Assembly: GCA_903821395.1 (NCBI GenBank)
Contig: CAIJLJ010000100.1
Location: 1 to 40,460 of the forward strand
Length of the DNA: 40,460 nucleotides
From: an uncultured Solirubrobacterales bacterium
GTDB taxonomy: Bacteria; Actinomycetota; Thermoleophilia; Solirubrobacterales; Solirubrobacteraceae
Reading direction: 5' to 3'
The stretch's first letter is position 1; each line of letters begins with the position of its first letter. Made by a program: the position numbers and the translations under genes. Shown here piece by piece: positions 1-7,769 of this stretch. Under the pieces are notes generated by a model. It was not told where the DNA came from and did not search any database. It saw only the letters and a program-made list of their open reading frames with translations.

Positions 1-8
1 CGTGGCAT
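1..8 (-). CDS. start of the next nuo gene (probably nuoG), cut by window edge
   Basis: On the minus strand the stop of nuoF (TAA, 10-8) shares one base with an ATG at 8-6, giving the TAATG arrangement typical of translationally coupled genes. Only two codons and part of a third are in the window, so the product cannot be read. In the usual nuoA-N order the gene after nuoF is nuoG, the large iron-sulfur subunit; that identity is inferred from gene order alone. Confidence 0.4.
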
Positions 9-1324
9 TAGGCGCTGATGCCCTCAATCTCGACTTCGGCGGCGGCAAACTCGGCTGCCAGCTTGCGTTCGCGCTCGTTACGGTTGGCCTCGATCTCGGC
101 CTCAAACTCGTCGCGGAACTTGGCTATCAGCGAACCGACCGGCATTGCCATCGCGTCGCCGAGCACGCAGAGGCAATGGCCGATGATCTGGTCCTGTACG
201 GCGGCCATGATGTCGAGGTCCATCGGCGTCGCCGTGCCCTCCTTGATCCGCTCAACCATGAGGAAGGTCCAGCGCGTCCCCGCGCGGCACGGCGTGCACT
301 TGCCGCAGGATTCGTGCGAGTAGAACTTCGCCAGCTTGTAGGCCAGCTCTACGACCGACTGCGTTTCGTCAACGACGATGATCGCGCCTGAGCCGAGCGC
401 TGAGCCAGCGGCTTCGAGAGAGTCGTAGTCGTAGCCAACGTCGAGATCATCGGCGGTCAGCACCTGCGTGCTCGAACCTCCCGGGAACCAGCATTTGACC
501 TTGCGGCCATCGGGCGGCCCACCGGCGAGGCCGTAGATCAGCTCGCGGCTCGAAGTTCCAAGTGCCACCTCGTAGTTACCGGGGCGCTCGACGTTGCCGC
601 TGATCGAAACCAACTTCGTGCCGGCCGAGTCCTTCACGCCGATCGCGGCGTAGCCTTCGGCGCCGAGCTTGACGATGCTCGGGATCGCAGAGAGCGTCTC
701 AACGTTGTTGATCAAGGTCGGGCCGTTGAAGAGTCCCTCGTTAGCCGGGAACGGCGGCTTCAGGCGTGGGTTGCCGCGCTTACCTTCGAGCGAGTCGAGC
801 AAGCCCGTCTCCTCGCCGCAGATGTAGGCGCCGGCGCCGCGCGCCAGCTCCAGCTGAACGCTGAAGCCGGAACCGAAGATGTTCTCGCCAATCATGCCGC
901 GCTCGCGGGCCTCAGCAATTGCGGCGTCGAGAATGTCGGCCTGCTGGTCGTACTCGCCGCGGATGTAGATGTACGTGATCGTCGCGTCGACGGCGAAAGC
1001 AGCGATGATCAAGCCTTCGATTAGCTGGTGCGGGTTCTTCTGGATCAGCTCGCGATCCTTGAAGGTGCCGGGCTCTGATTCGTCGGCGTTGCAGACGACG
1101 TACTTCTGCATGTCGCCCTTTGGAATGAACGAGGCTTTCTTGCCCATTGGGAAACCGGCGCCGCCGCGGCCGCGCAGCCCCGAGCCGGTTAGCTCGGTGA
1201 TTAGATCCTCGCGCTTCATCTTCAGCGCGATTGGCAGCTGCGTGTAGCCGCCGCGAGCCATGTAAACGTCGATCGTGTTTAGGCCCGGCTCGTCGATGTC
1301 GGTAAAGAGCAGTGTGTCGGTCAC
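8..1324 (-). CDS. nuoF: NADH-quinone oxidoreductase subunit F (NADH/FMN-binding subunit)
   Basis: This is the NADH-oxidising subunit of respiratory complex I, on the cytoplasmic arm. It takes a hydride from NADH onto FMN and passes electrons to cluster N3. The 438-residue product shows the glycine-rich nucleotide site GRGGAGFPMGKK (about 52-63), NADESEPGTFKDR (79-91), and AGAYICGEETGLLDSLEGK further on. Cluster N3 ligands are Cys340, Cys343 and Cys346 (SCGKCTPCRAGTR) plus Cys386 (CVLGDA). Length is normal for the family. The start is GTG at 1324, overlapping the nuoE stop as GTGA. It is the sixth gene of a minus-strand nuoABCDEF operon, and all junctions overlap, so the subunits are probably translationally coupled. 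Confidence 0.97.
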   Translation of the reverse strand: MTDTLLFTDIDEPGLNTIDVYMARGGYTQLPIALKMKREDLITELTGSGLRGRGGAGFPMGKKASFIPKGDMQKYVVCNADESEPGTFKDRELIQKNPHQLIEGLIIAAFAVDATITYIYIRGEYDQQADILDAAIAEARERGMIGENIFGSGFSVQLELARGAGAYICGEETGLLDSLEGKRGNPRLKPPFPANEGLFNGPTLINNVETLSAIPSIVKLGAEGYAAIGVKDSAGTKLVSISGNVERPGNYEVALGTSSRELIYGLAGGPPDGRKVKCWFPGGSSTQVLTADDLDVGYDYDSLEAAGSALGSGAIIVVDETQSVVELAYKLAKFYSHESCGKCTPCRAGTRWTFLMVERIKEGTATPMDLDIMAAVQDQIIGHCLCVLGDAMAMPVGSLIAKFRDEFEAEIEANRNERERKLAAEFAAAEVEIEGISA

Positions 1325-1953
1325 TTTTCAGCCACCTTTGGGTCGGCGCAAGGGCGCTTAACCAGCTGCCGTGCCGGCAGTGGGTCGTCGCCCTCGCGGA
1401 TCTGCCGAGCGAGCTCCGGCACTTCGCTGAGCCCGATTGGCCCTACATAGACACCGTTGACGGAGGCCATCGGCGCGATGTCGCAGGCGCCTAGGCACTC
1501 GAAGCCGCGGACGTTGACGTCGGGCTCCTCGCCAAGCTCAGCCTCGAGCGCCTCGAGCAGCTCATCGGCGCCGCAGAGCGAGCACGAGATGTTGGTGCAG
1601 ACGTAAACCGTCTTGCGGCCGAGCGGCTCCATTTGGAACATGTCGTAGAACGTTGCGACAGCGGTCAGAGCGGCCGGGGTGCGGCCGAGCACAGCGGCGG
1701 CCTGCTCAACCCCCTCGGGCGCGCACCAGCCGTAGTAATCCTGTACCGCGTAGAGCGCTGGAATGAAAGCCGCGTCGCCTACCGGGAAGCGGCGCACGCC
1801 ATCCTCGATCGCCGCCCGCAGCTCGGCAGGCACTTCGGTTGTCGCAGCATCAGGCACCACGGCCGGCTCTTTATCGAGATCGGCGGCGCGGTCCCAGCCC
1901 GGGATCCGCGAATCGTGCGTGAAGCGAGCGACGTGGCGCTGGACGTCAGCCAT
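1321..1953 (-). CDS. nuoE: NADH-quinone oxidoreductase subunit E (2Fe-2S, thioredoxin-like)
   Basis: NuoE carries the N1a [2Fe-2S] cluster beside NuoF in the complex I NADH module. The 210-residue protein has a helical N-terminal half (about 40-105) and a thioredoxin-like ferredoxin half with the ligands Cys119, Cys124 (CTNISC), Cys153 and Cys157 (CLGAC), followed by DIAPMASVNGVYVG. An additional Cys127 is present but is not in the usual ligand pattern. The first 35 or so residues and the C-terminal tail after about 185 are extensions of the kind often seen in actinobacteria. The ATG at 1953 overlaps the nuoD stop (ATGA), and its own stop overlaps nuoF. Confidence 0.96.
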   Translation of the reverse strand: MADVQRHVARFTHDSRIPGWDRAADLDKEPAVVPDAATTEVPAELRAAIEDGVRRFPVGDAAFIPALYAVQDYYGWCAPEGVEQAAAVLGRTPAALTAVATFYDMFQMEPLGRKTVYVCTNISCSLCGADELLEALEAELGEEPDVNVRGFECLGACDIAPMASVNGVYVGPIGLSEVPELARQIREGDDPLPARQLVKRPCADPKVAEK

Positions 1954-3212
1954 CAGCGATCAACCCCGCCGATAATCGGATCGAACATCGCGACCGTTGC
2001 CAGCATGTCAGCGATCAGCCAGCCTTCGGTCGCAGCCGGCGCGGCCTGCATGTTTACAAGGCTCGGATCGCGCATATGGACGCGGGCCGGCTTGCTCGAG
2101 CCATCGGAGCGAACGAAGCAGCCCAGCTCGCCGCGGGCGCCTTCGATTGCGTAGTAGGCCTCCCCCTCCGGAACGCGCATCCCTTCAGTTACAAGCTTGA
2201 AGTGGTGGATCAGCGCTTCCATCGAGGTCGCCAGCTCGTGGCGCGGCGGCAGCGCAATCTTGCGGTCGTCGGTGATCGTCGGGCCGTCGGGCAGATTGTC
2301 GAGCGCCTGAACGATGATCTTGACCGACTCCTTGACCTCGGCCAAACGAACTTGGTAGCGGTCGTAATTGTCGCCCTTCGTGCCGACCGGAATCTGGAAA
2401 TCGAAGTCCTCGTAAGAGCTGTAGGGCATCGTCTTGCGCAGATCCCAAGGGTCACCGGCAGCGCGCAGCAGCGGCCCAGTGACGCCGTACTCGCGCAGCT
2501 TCTCGACCGACAGCGGGCAGACGTCGCGCTGGCGCTGGAGGAAGATCTCGTTCTTGTTCAGCAGGTCGCCATAGGTGTCGGCGCGCTCCGGCATGATCGC
2601 GCAGAACTTGCGGACCTGCTCGATCCAACCGTCAGGGATGTCCTCGATCACGCCGCCGATCTGGAAGTAGCGCGTGTGCATCCGCTGGCCCGATGACATC
2701 TCGAAAAGGTCGAGCAGCGTTTCGCGCTCGCGGAAGCAGTACCACCAGACTGAGATTGCGCCGAGGTCGAGCGCGCTGGTGCCGAGGAAGACGAGGTGGC
2801 TCATGATTCGGTTGAGCTCAAGGTGAATCACGCGCAGGTACTGAGCGCGCTTAGGAATCTCGACTTCGAGCAGCTCTTCGACCGCTCCGCAGTAAGCCAT
2901 TGCGTTGAAGTAATAGGAGACGTAATCCATCCGCTCGACTACCGGGATTGCTTTCCAGTAGCTCTTCTGCTCTGCGGTCTTCTCAATCCCCGTGTGGAGG
3001 TACCCGTAGATCGGCTGCAGCCGGCGGATCACTTCGCCGTCAAGCGTTACTAGGAGCCGCAGCACGCCGTGCGTGGCCGGGTGGTGAGGGCCAAGGTTGA
3101 GCGTCAGCAGTTCGCGGTCACCTTCGAACTCGGTTGTCTCCGAGATCGTGATGCTCTCTTCCATCTTGCGGTAGTCGCTCAGCTCCCGAGCTGCAGGGTC
3201 AACGGTGCTCAT
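1953..3212 (-). CDS. nuoD: NADH-quinone oxidoreductase subunit D (49 kDa quinone-site subunit)
   Basis: NuoD forms the quinone-reducing pocket of complex I together with NuoB. The 419-residue product contains LNLGPHHPATHGVLRLLV near the N terminus, with the HHPATHG loop that lines the quinone site, then YLHTGIEK, the RMDYVSYY segment, RGELGCFVRSDGS and PSLVNMQAA near the C terminus, all family hallmarks. Two starts are possible: a GTG at 3221 or ATG at 3212. I chose 3212 because its ATGA overlaps the nuoC stop exactly, matching the other junctions of this operon. The N-terminal 30 residues before the conserved core are family-variable. Confidence 0.97.
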   Translation of the reverse strand: MSTVDPAARELSDYRKMEESITISETTEFEGDRELLTLNLGPHHPATHGVLRLLVTLDGEVIRRLQPIYGYLHTGIEKTAEQKSYWKAIPVVERMDYVSYYFNAMAYCGAVEELLEVEIPKRAQYLRVIHLELNRIMSHLVFLGTSALDLGAISVWWYCFRERETLLDLFEMSSGQRMHTRYFQIGGVIEDIPDGWIEQVRKFCAIMPERADTYGDLLNKNEIFLQRQRDVCPLSVEKLREYGVTGPLLRAAGDPWDLRKTMPYSSYEDFDFQIPVGTKGDNYDRYQVRLAEVKESVKIIVQALDNLPDGPTITDDRKIALPPRHELATSMEALIHHFKLVTEGMRVPEGEAYYAIEGARGELGCFVRSDGSSKPARVHMRDPSLVNMQAAPAATEGWLIADMLATVAMFDPIIGGVDR

Positions 3213-3718
3213 TCGAACCACCGCGGCACGTTGTGCTCGTTGTGTGTGAAGAGGATCGGCTCGCCGCCGATTGGGAAGTCGCGGCGCTGCGGGTGGCCTT
3301 CGTAATCCTCCGGCATCAGGATCCGCCGCAGGTCGGGATGGCCATCGAAGACCAGGCCGAACATGTCGTAAGCCTCGCGCTCATGGTTGTTGGCGCAGGG
3401 CCAAGTTGGAGTAACCGACGGAAGATGCGGGTCCTCGGTTGAAACGCGGAGCGTCAACGCCACGCGGTCGCAGGCCTCGCGGCTGAGCAGCTCGTAGTCA
3501 ACCCCGAGCCGTGGCTCATGCGGGTAGTAGTCGACGCCGTGCACGCTCGCTAGGAACTCGTAGCCAGCTGAGCGTAGAACCTCTAGCGAGCCAACGATCG
3601 ACTCCGGCTTGACCTCGATCGCGACGCGACCTGGGCTCTCCACGGTGTCGATCACGCTGTCAGCGTCGTTCGCTTTCAGCGCTCCAACGAGGCGTTCCAA
3701 CGTCGCTGCGTCAGGCAT
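3209..3718 (-). CDS. nuoC: NADH-quinone oxidoreductase subunit C (30 kDa)
   Basis: NuoC is a peripheral-arm subunit that braces NuoD and NuoB. The conserved C-terminal signature is present: REAYDMFGLVFDGHPDLRR followed by ILMPEDYEGHPQRRDFPI. The reading frame stays open upstream to 3865, but that extension is low-complexity and lies inside nuoB. The ATG at 3718 gives 169 residues, a normal size for a stand-alone NuoC, and overlaps the nuoB end by 8 bases. The gene stops at 3209, overlapping the nuoD ATG. The protein is separate from NuoD here; in some bacteria the two are fused. Confidence 0.95.
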   Translation of the reverse strand: MPDAATLERLVGALKANDADSVIDTVESPGRVAIEVKPESIVGSLEVLRSAGYEFLASVHGVDYYPHEPRLGVDYELLSREACDRVALTLRVSTEDPHLPSVTPTWPCANNHEREAYDMFGLVFDGHPDLRRILMPEDYEGHPQRRDFPIGGEPILFTHNEHNVPRWFE

Positions 3719-4385
3719 TCGTTCCCTCCGTGCCGCCGGCGCCGAAGACGTTGACTCCGGTCGCGTCGGCCGGAGCGAGCGGGTAAACCTCTTCGGTACC
3801 TTCGGCCTGGTAGCGCTCGCGCCATCCGAGAGTCGGGTCGCCGTGGACCATCGAGCGGAGCTCAAGGATTCCGTGCATCAGTGCTTCCGGGCGCGGCGGG
3901 CAACCAGGAACGTGCACGTCGACCGGCATGAACTTGTCAGCCGGGACAATCGCGTAGTTGTTGAAAACGCCCATCGAGCTGGAGCAGGCACCCATAGCGA
4001 TCACGTACTTCGGCTCCAGCATCTGGTCGTAGATGCGGCGGATGACCGGGGCCATCTTGATCGAGATGCGGCCTGAGAGAACCAGCAGATCGGCTTGGCG
4101 CGGCGAGGCGCGGAAAGCCTCGTAACCGAAGCGGGCGATGTCGAGACGCGAGGCGGCGACGGTCATCATCTCGATCGCGCAGCAAGCCAGTCCAAAGGTC
4201 AACGGGAAGAACGAGTTGCCGCGCGCCCAGTCGGAGGCCTTCTCGAGCGTCGTAGTTAGAACGCGCTCTTGGACAAACTCGTCGAGGTCTTTGTCGTCAA
4301 GATCCCCACGCAACATGTCACGCGCGCGCAGCTGCTTGGAGCGGAACTCTTCAGCGTCCCCAACCTTCTGGCGGATTACTTCCAT
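3711..4385 (-). CDS. nuoB: NADH-quinone oxidoreductase subunit B (cluster N2 subunit)
   Basis: NuoB holds the terminal [4Fe-4S] cluster N2, which reduces quinone. With the ATG at 4385 the protein has 224 residues. Ligands are the tandem Cys68-Cys69 (FGLACCAIEMM), Cys134 (GACSSSMG) and Cys162 (VPGCPPRPE). A GTG/ATG choice further upstream (4406) is open, but the 4385 ATG is preceded by a run of six G 7 bases away that can serve as ribosome binding site, so I prefer it; this start overlaps the end of nuoA by 10 bases. The 50-residue N-terminal and 40-residue C-terminal extensions beyond the core are longer than in enterobacterial NuoB. Confidence 0.96.
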   Translation of the reverse strand: MEVIRQKVGDAEEFRSKQLRARDMLRGDLDDKDLDEFVQERVLTTTLEKASDWARGNSFFPLTFGLACCAIEMMTVAASRLDIARFGYEAFRASPRQADLLVLSGRISIKMAPVIRRIYDQMLEPKYVIAMGACSSSMGVFNNYAIVPADKFMPVDVHVPGCPPRPEALMHGILELRSMVHGDPTLGWRERYQAEGTEEVYPLAPADATGVNVFGAGGTEGTNA

Positions 4386-4753
4386 GTCAATGCCCCCCGA
4401 CGCCATACGTAACCGAAGCCAACAAACAGCAACGCGATGAAGGTGATCGTCTCGAGCAGCGCAAAGGTGCCGAAGGCGCGGAGTTCAACGGCGATCGGAT
4501 AGAGGAATAGAACTTCGATGTCGAAGAGCAGGAAGAGGATCGCGATCATGTAGAAGCTGATCCCGAATCGGAAGCCTTGTTTGATCTCCGACGGCATGCC
4601 CGATTCGTACGGGTCGGCCTTGTGATTGTTGGCGCGTGGAGGCGGCCCGAGGAACTTGTTGAGAATGCCGAAAACGATGCCGATCGTGGCACCGATGGCA
4701 ATGAAGATCAGAGCAGGGGCGTAAGTAGCCAACACGGTCTGTTGTTGTATCAC
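4376..4753 (-). CDS. nuoA: NADH-quinone oxidoreductase subunit A (membrane)
   Basis: NuoA is a small membrane subunit at the junction of the two arms of complex I. The 125 residues contain three hydrophobic helices (about 13-32, 66-88 and 94-116). Between the first two lies the conserved loop with KADPYESGMPS, matching the family motif containing Tyr-Glu-Cys-Gly where Cys is here Ser; the next segment reads FGISFYMIAILFLLFDIEV, with the conserved acidic residues of helix 2. The start is GTG at 4753; GTG at 4735 is an alternative. Neither has a Shine-Dalgarno sequence. It is the first gene of the operon and is divergent from the gene at 4805. Confidence 0.94.
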   Translation of the reverse strand: MIQQQTVLATYAPALIFIAIGATIGIVFGILNKFLGPPPRANNHKADPYESGMPSEIKQGFRFGISFYMIAILFLLFDIEVLFLYPIAVELRAFGTFALLETITFIALLFVGFGYVWRRGALTWK

Positions 4754-4763
4754 CTAAGAGCGG

Positions 4764-4794
4764 TCTATAGGCGACCGATCAGAGATCGTGACAA
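4764..4794 (-). promoter_or_regulatory. candidate nuo operon promoter (leaderless start)
   Basis: On the minus strand TTGTCA (4794-4789) matches 5 of 6 bases of the -35 consensus, and TATAGA (4769-4764) matches 4 of 6 of the -10. The spacer is 19 bases, which is long. A transcript from here would begin about 4757, only a few bases before the GTG of nuoA at 4753. That agrees with the missing ribosome binding site and suggests a leaderless mRNA. This is motif reading only. Confidence 0.35.
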
Positions 4795-4804
4795 AGAGCT
4801 CAAA

Positions 4805-5248
4805 TTGAGACAACTGGCTGATATCGCGGCGGCACTCGTCGCCACCATTGCTGTGTTCGGAGCGATCGCTGGTCTCTGGGCGTGGTGGCGCGGTTCGATG
4901 CAGCGAGGCTTCTGGATTATTTGGCGCGTGTCGCAGCTTGCTACGACGGTCCTGGCGGCAGTAGCACTGATCGTTTTCATCGCTGGTTACAAACCGAGCA
5001 GCGGACTCTTCTGGCTCTACATGCTGCTGCCGATCGCGGTCTCAATCATCGCCGAGCAATTGCGGATCGCTTCGGCCGACGCGGTCCTAAGTTCGCGCGA
5101 CCTCGATGACGCTCAAGCGGTTGGCGAGCTACCCGCAGACGAGCAGCAACTGATCGTTTCGACAATCGCCAACCGTGAGCTAGCGGTGGCCGCAATTGCC
5201 TGCGTTGTAATCGCCTTTCTTGCTCTGCGAGTGCTGGCGACGGCCTAA
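4805..5248 (+). CDS. small multi-pass membrane protein of unknown function
   Basis: The frame is open from further upstream, but the upstream part lies antisense in nuoA and is not protein-like. I chose TTG at 4805, preceded by AAAGAG about 6-9 bases earlier, giving 147 residues. It begins with a hydrophobic helix after LRQLADI, followed by a Trp-rich turn (LWAWWRG). A second helix follows (about 40-60), then a third (FWLYMLLPIAVSIIA), a charged loop with the segment LPADEQQLIVSTIANRE, and a last helix at the C terminus. No enzyme motif is present. It is divergent from nuoA and upstream of a cytochrome gene, so a respiratory or envelope role is possible but unproven. Confidence 0.7.
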   Translation: MRQLADIAAALVATIAVFGAIAGLWAWWRGSMQRGFWIIWRVSQLATTVLAAVALIVFIAGYKPSSGLFWLYMLLPIAVSIIAEQLRIASADAVLSSRDLDDAQAVGELPADEQQLIVSTIANRELAVAAIACVVIAFLALRVLATA

Positions 5249-5297
5249 TCGGAAAGGCAACCGAGCGGGCGGTCAGTCAGTCCGGGCTCGTCTCTCG

Positions 5298-5303
5298 TAT
5301 TAT
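5298..5303 (+). promoter_or_regulatory. candidate -10 box for the cytochrome c gene
   Basis: TATTAT matches 5 of 6 of the sigma-70-type -10 consensus and ends 10 bases before the ATG at 5314. No convincing -35 box is seen 17 bases upstream. With no ribosome binding site before the ATG, a leaderless or nearly leaderless transcript is a reasonable reading. Confidence 0.35.
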
Positions 5304-5313
5304 TCTCTGACCA

Positions 5314-5739
5314 ATGTTGCTGCGACGCTTACTACCACTCCTGTTGATTGCTGCCACGGCCGTCGTGCTCGCTGCGTGCGGCTCGCAAGGCAACAGCGTC
5401 ACCGGCCAATCCGCAGCCGTCGAATCGGGTAGCAAGCTCTTCGTTTCGCGCTGCTCCGGGTGCCACACGCTTAGCGTCGTCGGCGCCGAAGGTTCAGCGG
5501 CGAAGGTCTCAAGCGCCCAGAAGACGAACGGACCAAACTTCAATAAGCGCAAAGAGTGTTACGGCAACATTCTCTACGCGCTGCGCAACGGCGGCTTCTC
5601 CGGAGCGATCATGCCAGCCAACATTGTCGTCGGTAAAGAGACCGAGCAGGTCGCGGCCTTCCTCGCCAAGTACGCCGGCAGCGACGCGATGAACAGCACA
5701 ACCAAGTGTCCGCCGACCCCGGCAAACGCCGGCGGGTAG
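5314..5739 (+). CDS. c-type cytochrome lipoprotein
   Basis: This is a 141-residue exported electron carrier anchored by lipid. The N terminus is a lipoprotein signal peptide ending in the lipobox LAAC, so Cys22 would be lipidated. The heme c attachment site CSGCH is at 47-51, and Met100 in the segment GAIMPANIV is the likely distal iron ligand, as in class I cytochromes (cytochrome c, Pfam Cytochrome_C/CBB3 type). Two further cysteines (82 and 132) could form a disulfide. It lies between the complex I operon and serS. An acceptor or donor cannot be told from the sequence, but a role in the aerobic respiratory chain, on the outer face of the membrane, fits the context. Confidence 0.88.
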   Translation: MLLRRLLPLLLIAATAVVLAACGSQGNSVTGQSAAVESGSKLFVSRCSGCHTLSVVGAEGSAAKVSSAQKTNGPNFNKRKECYGNILYALRNGGFSGAIMPANIVVGKETEQVAAFLAKYAGSDAMNSTTKCPPTPANAGG

Positions 5740-5760
5740 CAGGAGCCGGACAGTGGCGCG

Positions 5761-7014
5761 ATGCTCGATCTGAGGCGCCTGCGGAATGAACCAGACGCCG
5801 TCCGAGCGGCGCTCGAGCGGCGTGGCGGGGCCGACGGGCTCGACCGCGTAATCGAACTAGACGAGACGCGACGCGCGCTTCTGCCACAGCTAGAGGCGCT
5901 ACGCGCCGAGCAGAACGCCGCCAACGAAGCGATCTCTGCGGCCAAGGCCAGCGGCGAATCGGCCGACGAACAGATCGCCGCAATGAAGGATGTTGCAGCT
6001 CGCGCAAAAGCGCTCGACGCTGAGCTTCAAACTGCTGAGGCAGAGCTCGACGACGCATTGGCGCTGCTACCGAACCTGCCCGACGACGACGCCCCGGCTG
6101 AGGACACTGTCCTGCGCGAGTGCGGCGAGCTTCCGAAGTTCGACTTCGACCCGCTCGATCACCTCGACCTTGCCGGTGAGCGCATTGACATCGAGCGCGG
6201 CGCGCGGCTCTCAGGCGCTCGCTTCGCCTATCTGCGCGGTGAGCTCGTGATGCTCGAGCTGGCTTTAGTTCGCTGGACTCTTGAGCTACTGCGCGAACAT
6301 GGCTTTGAGCCTGTGATCCCGCCGGTGTTGGTTCGCGAAGAGGCTCTGCACGGAACCGGTTTCCTGCCCGACACTGAGCAGCAGATCTACCGACTCGCCG
6401 ACGATGATCTCTACCTCGTCGGCACGAGCGAGGTGGCGCTGGCATCGCTGCACGCCGACGAGATTCTTGAAGCCGAAAAGCTGCCGCTGCGCTACGCAGG
6501 CTTCTCCCCATGTTTCCGCCGTGAAGCGGGCTCGGCCGGGCGCGACACGCGCGGCATCTTCCGCGTGCACCAATTCGACAAGGTTGAGATGTTCAGTTTC
6601 GTACCCCCCGAAGATGCGAAGGAAGAGCACCTAAGGCTGTTGGCCATCGAGGAGCAGATCCTGATGGCGCTCTCGATCCCCTACCGCGTCGTCGACATCG
6701 CAATCGATGACCTCGGCGCATCGGCGGCGCGAAAGTTCGACTGCGAGGCTTGGCTGCCAAGCCAGCAGCGTTACCGCGAGCTGACGTCAACCTCAAACAC
6801 CAGCGACTTCCAAGCCCGTCGCCTCGCAATCCGGATGCGCCGTGAAGGCGGCAAGCCGGAGCTGCTGGCGACGCTCAACGGCACGGCCGTGGCGGTCGGT
6901 CGAACGATGATTGCGCTACTTGAAAATGGACAGCAGGCCGACGGCTCTGTCGTGATTCCTGATTGCCTCGTCGCATGCGGCGCCGCGGCCGTGCTTCCGC
7001 CAGCGGGAGGGTGA
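5761..7014 (+). CDS. serS: seryl-tRNA synthetase
   Basis: SerRS charges tRNA-Ser with serine in the cytoplasm. The 417-residue product starts with the N-terminal coiled-coil arm that grips the long variable arm of tRNA-Ser (MLDLRRLRNEPDAVR, helices to about 105). The class II catalytic core follows, with LVGTSEVALAS, motif 2 (FSPCFRREAGSAGRDTRG then FRVHQFDKVEMF) and motif 3 near the C terminus (LNGTAVAVGRTMIALLEN). The segment LTSTSNTSDFQARR is also a SerRS signature. Length is standard. The gene is upstream of pxpA with 8 bases between stop and start. Two tRNA-Ser genes lie 5 and 10.7 kb downstream. Confidence 0.98.
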   Translation: MLDLRRLRNEPDAVRAALERRGGADGLDRVIELDETRRALLPQLEALRAEQNAANEAISAAKASGESADEQIAAMKDVAARAKALDAELQTAEAELDDALALLPNLPDDDAPAEDTVLRECGELPKFDFDPLDHLDLAGERIDIERGARLSGARFAYLRGELVMLELALVRWTLELLREHGFEPVIPPVLVREEALHGTGFLPDTEQQIYRLADDDLYLVGTSEVALASLHADEILEAEKLPLRYAGFSPCFRREAGSAGRDTRGIFRVHQFDKVEMFSFVPPEDAKEEHLRLLAIEEQILMALSIPYRVVDIAIDDLGASAARKFDCEAWLPSQQRYRELTSTSNTSDFQARRLAIRMRREGGKPELLATLNGTAVAVGRTMIALLENGQQADGSVVIPDCLVACGAAAVLPPAGG

Positions 7015-7022
7015 AGCCAACG

Positions 7023-7769
7023 ATGGACCTCAACGCCGACATGGCGGAGGGGACTGGGCCAAGCGGCTGGGCGGCCGACGCGGCGCTACTTGACGTAATT
7101 ACTAGCGCCAATGTTGCCTGCGGTGGCCATGCCGGCGACGAGGAGACAATGTTCCGCGCCTGCGCAGCCGCGGCCCAGCGTGGCGTGCGGATAGGGGCAC
7201 ACCCCGGCTACTGCGACCGCGAGAACTTCGGCCGCGTTGAACTTAATCTCGATGCCGGGCTAATCATCGAACAGGTGGCAGAACAGATTTCAGTGCTTGA
7301 GCGAATTGCCCGCGAGGCCGGTGGCAGCGTCACGCACATCAAGCCACACGGCGCGCTCTACCACCGCGCGCTACGCGACGAAGAGCTAGCGGCGGCACTG
7401 GCCGAAATGATCGCCGCGCTGCCAGGACCGCCGGTAGTGCTCGCACCAGCGAGCGGCGCGCTCGCCAATGCCGCTCGCGCGGCGGGGCTGCGATGCGCAG
7501 CCGAAGGCTTCGCCGACCGCGCATATGACGGCGCCGGCTTGCTCGTTCCGCGAGGAACAGCCGGGAGCATCCTCGACCACGACGAGGCGATCGACCAAGC
7601 GCTGCTGATTGCAGCCGAGCAAACCGTGATCGCCACCGACGGCGCCAGACTCGCGATCAAGGTTGACTCAATCTGCGTTCATGGCGATACGCCTGGTGCT
7701 CTCGAACTGGCAACAGCTATCGGTCACGAGTTGGCCAGCAACGGCATCGAAGTCAAGAGCTTCGCTTGA
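7023..7769 (+). CDS. pxpA: 5-oxoprolinase (ATP-hydrolysing) subunit A, LamB/YcsF family
   Basis: PxpA works with PxpB and PxpC to open 5-oxoproline to glutamate using ATP, removing a damage product of glutamine and glutathione. The 248-residue product shows family motifs in order: MDLNADMAEG at the N terminus, NVACGGHAGDEETM, GAHPGYCDRENFGR, HIKPHGALYHRALRD, FADRAYDGAGLLVPRG and VHGDTPGALELA near the C terminus. I chose ATG 7023 because the conserved N terminus begins exactly there and GGGAGG lies 12 bases upstream across the serS stop; the longer open frame is not conserved. The stop overlaps pxpB. Confidence 0.95.
   Translation: MDLNADMAEGTGPSGWAADAALLDVITSANVACGGHAGDEETMFRACAAAAQRGVRIGAHPGYCDRENFGRVELNLDAGLIIEQVAEQISVLERIAREAGGSVTHIKPHGALYHRALRDEELAAALAEMIAALPGPPVVLAPASGALANAARAAGLRCAAEGFADRAYDGAGLLVPRGTAGSILDHDEAIDQALLIAAEQTVIATDGARLAIKVDSICVHGDTPGALELATAIGHELASNGIEVKSFA

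Noticed and set aside
5609-6511. 300-codon minus-strand open frame inside serS
   Set aside because: It is Arg- and Ala-rich low-complexity translation antisense to a well-supported serS, as expected in high-GC DNA. No domain is seen.
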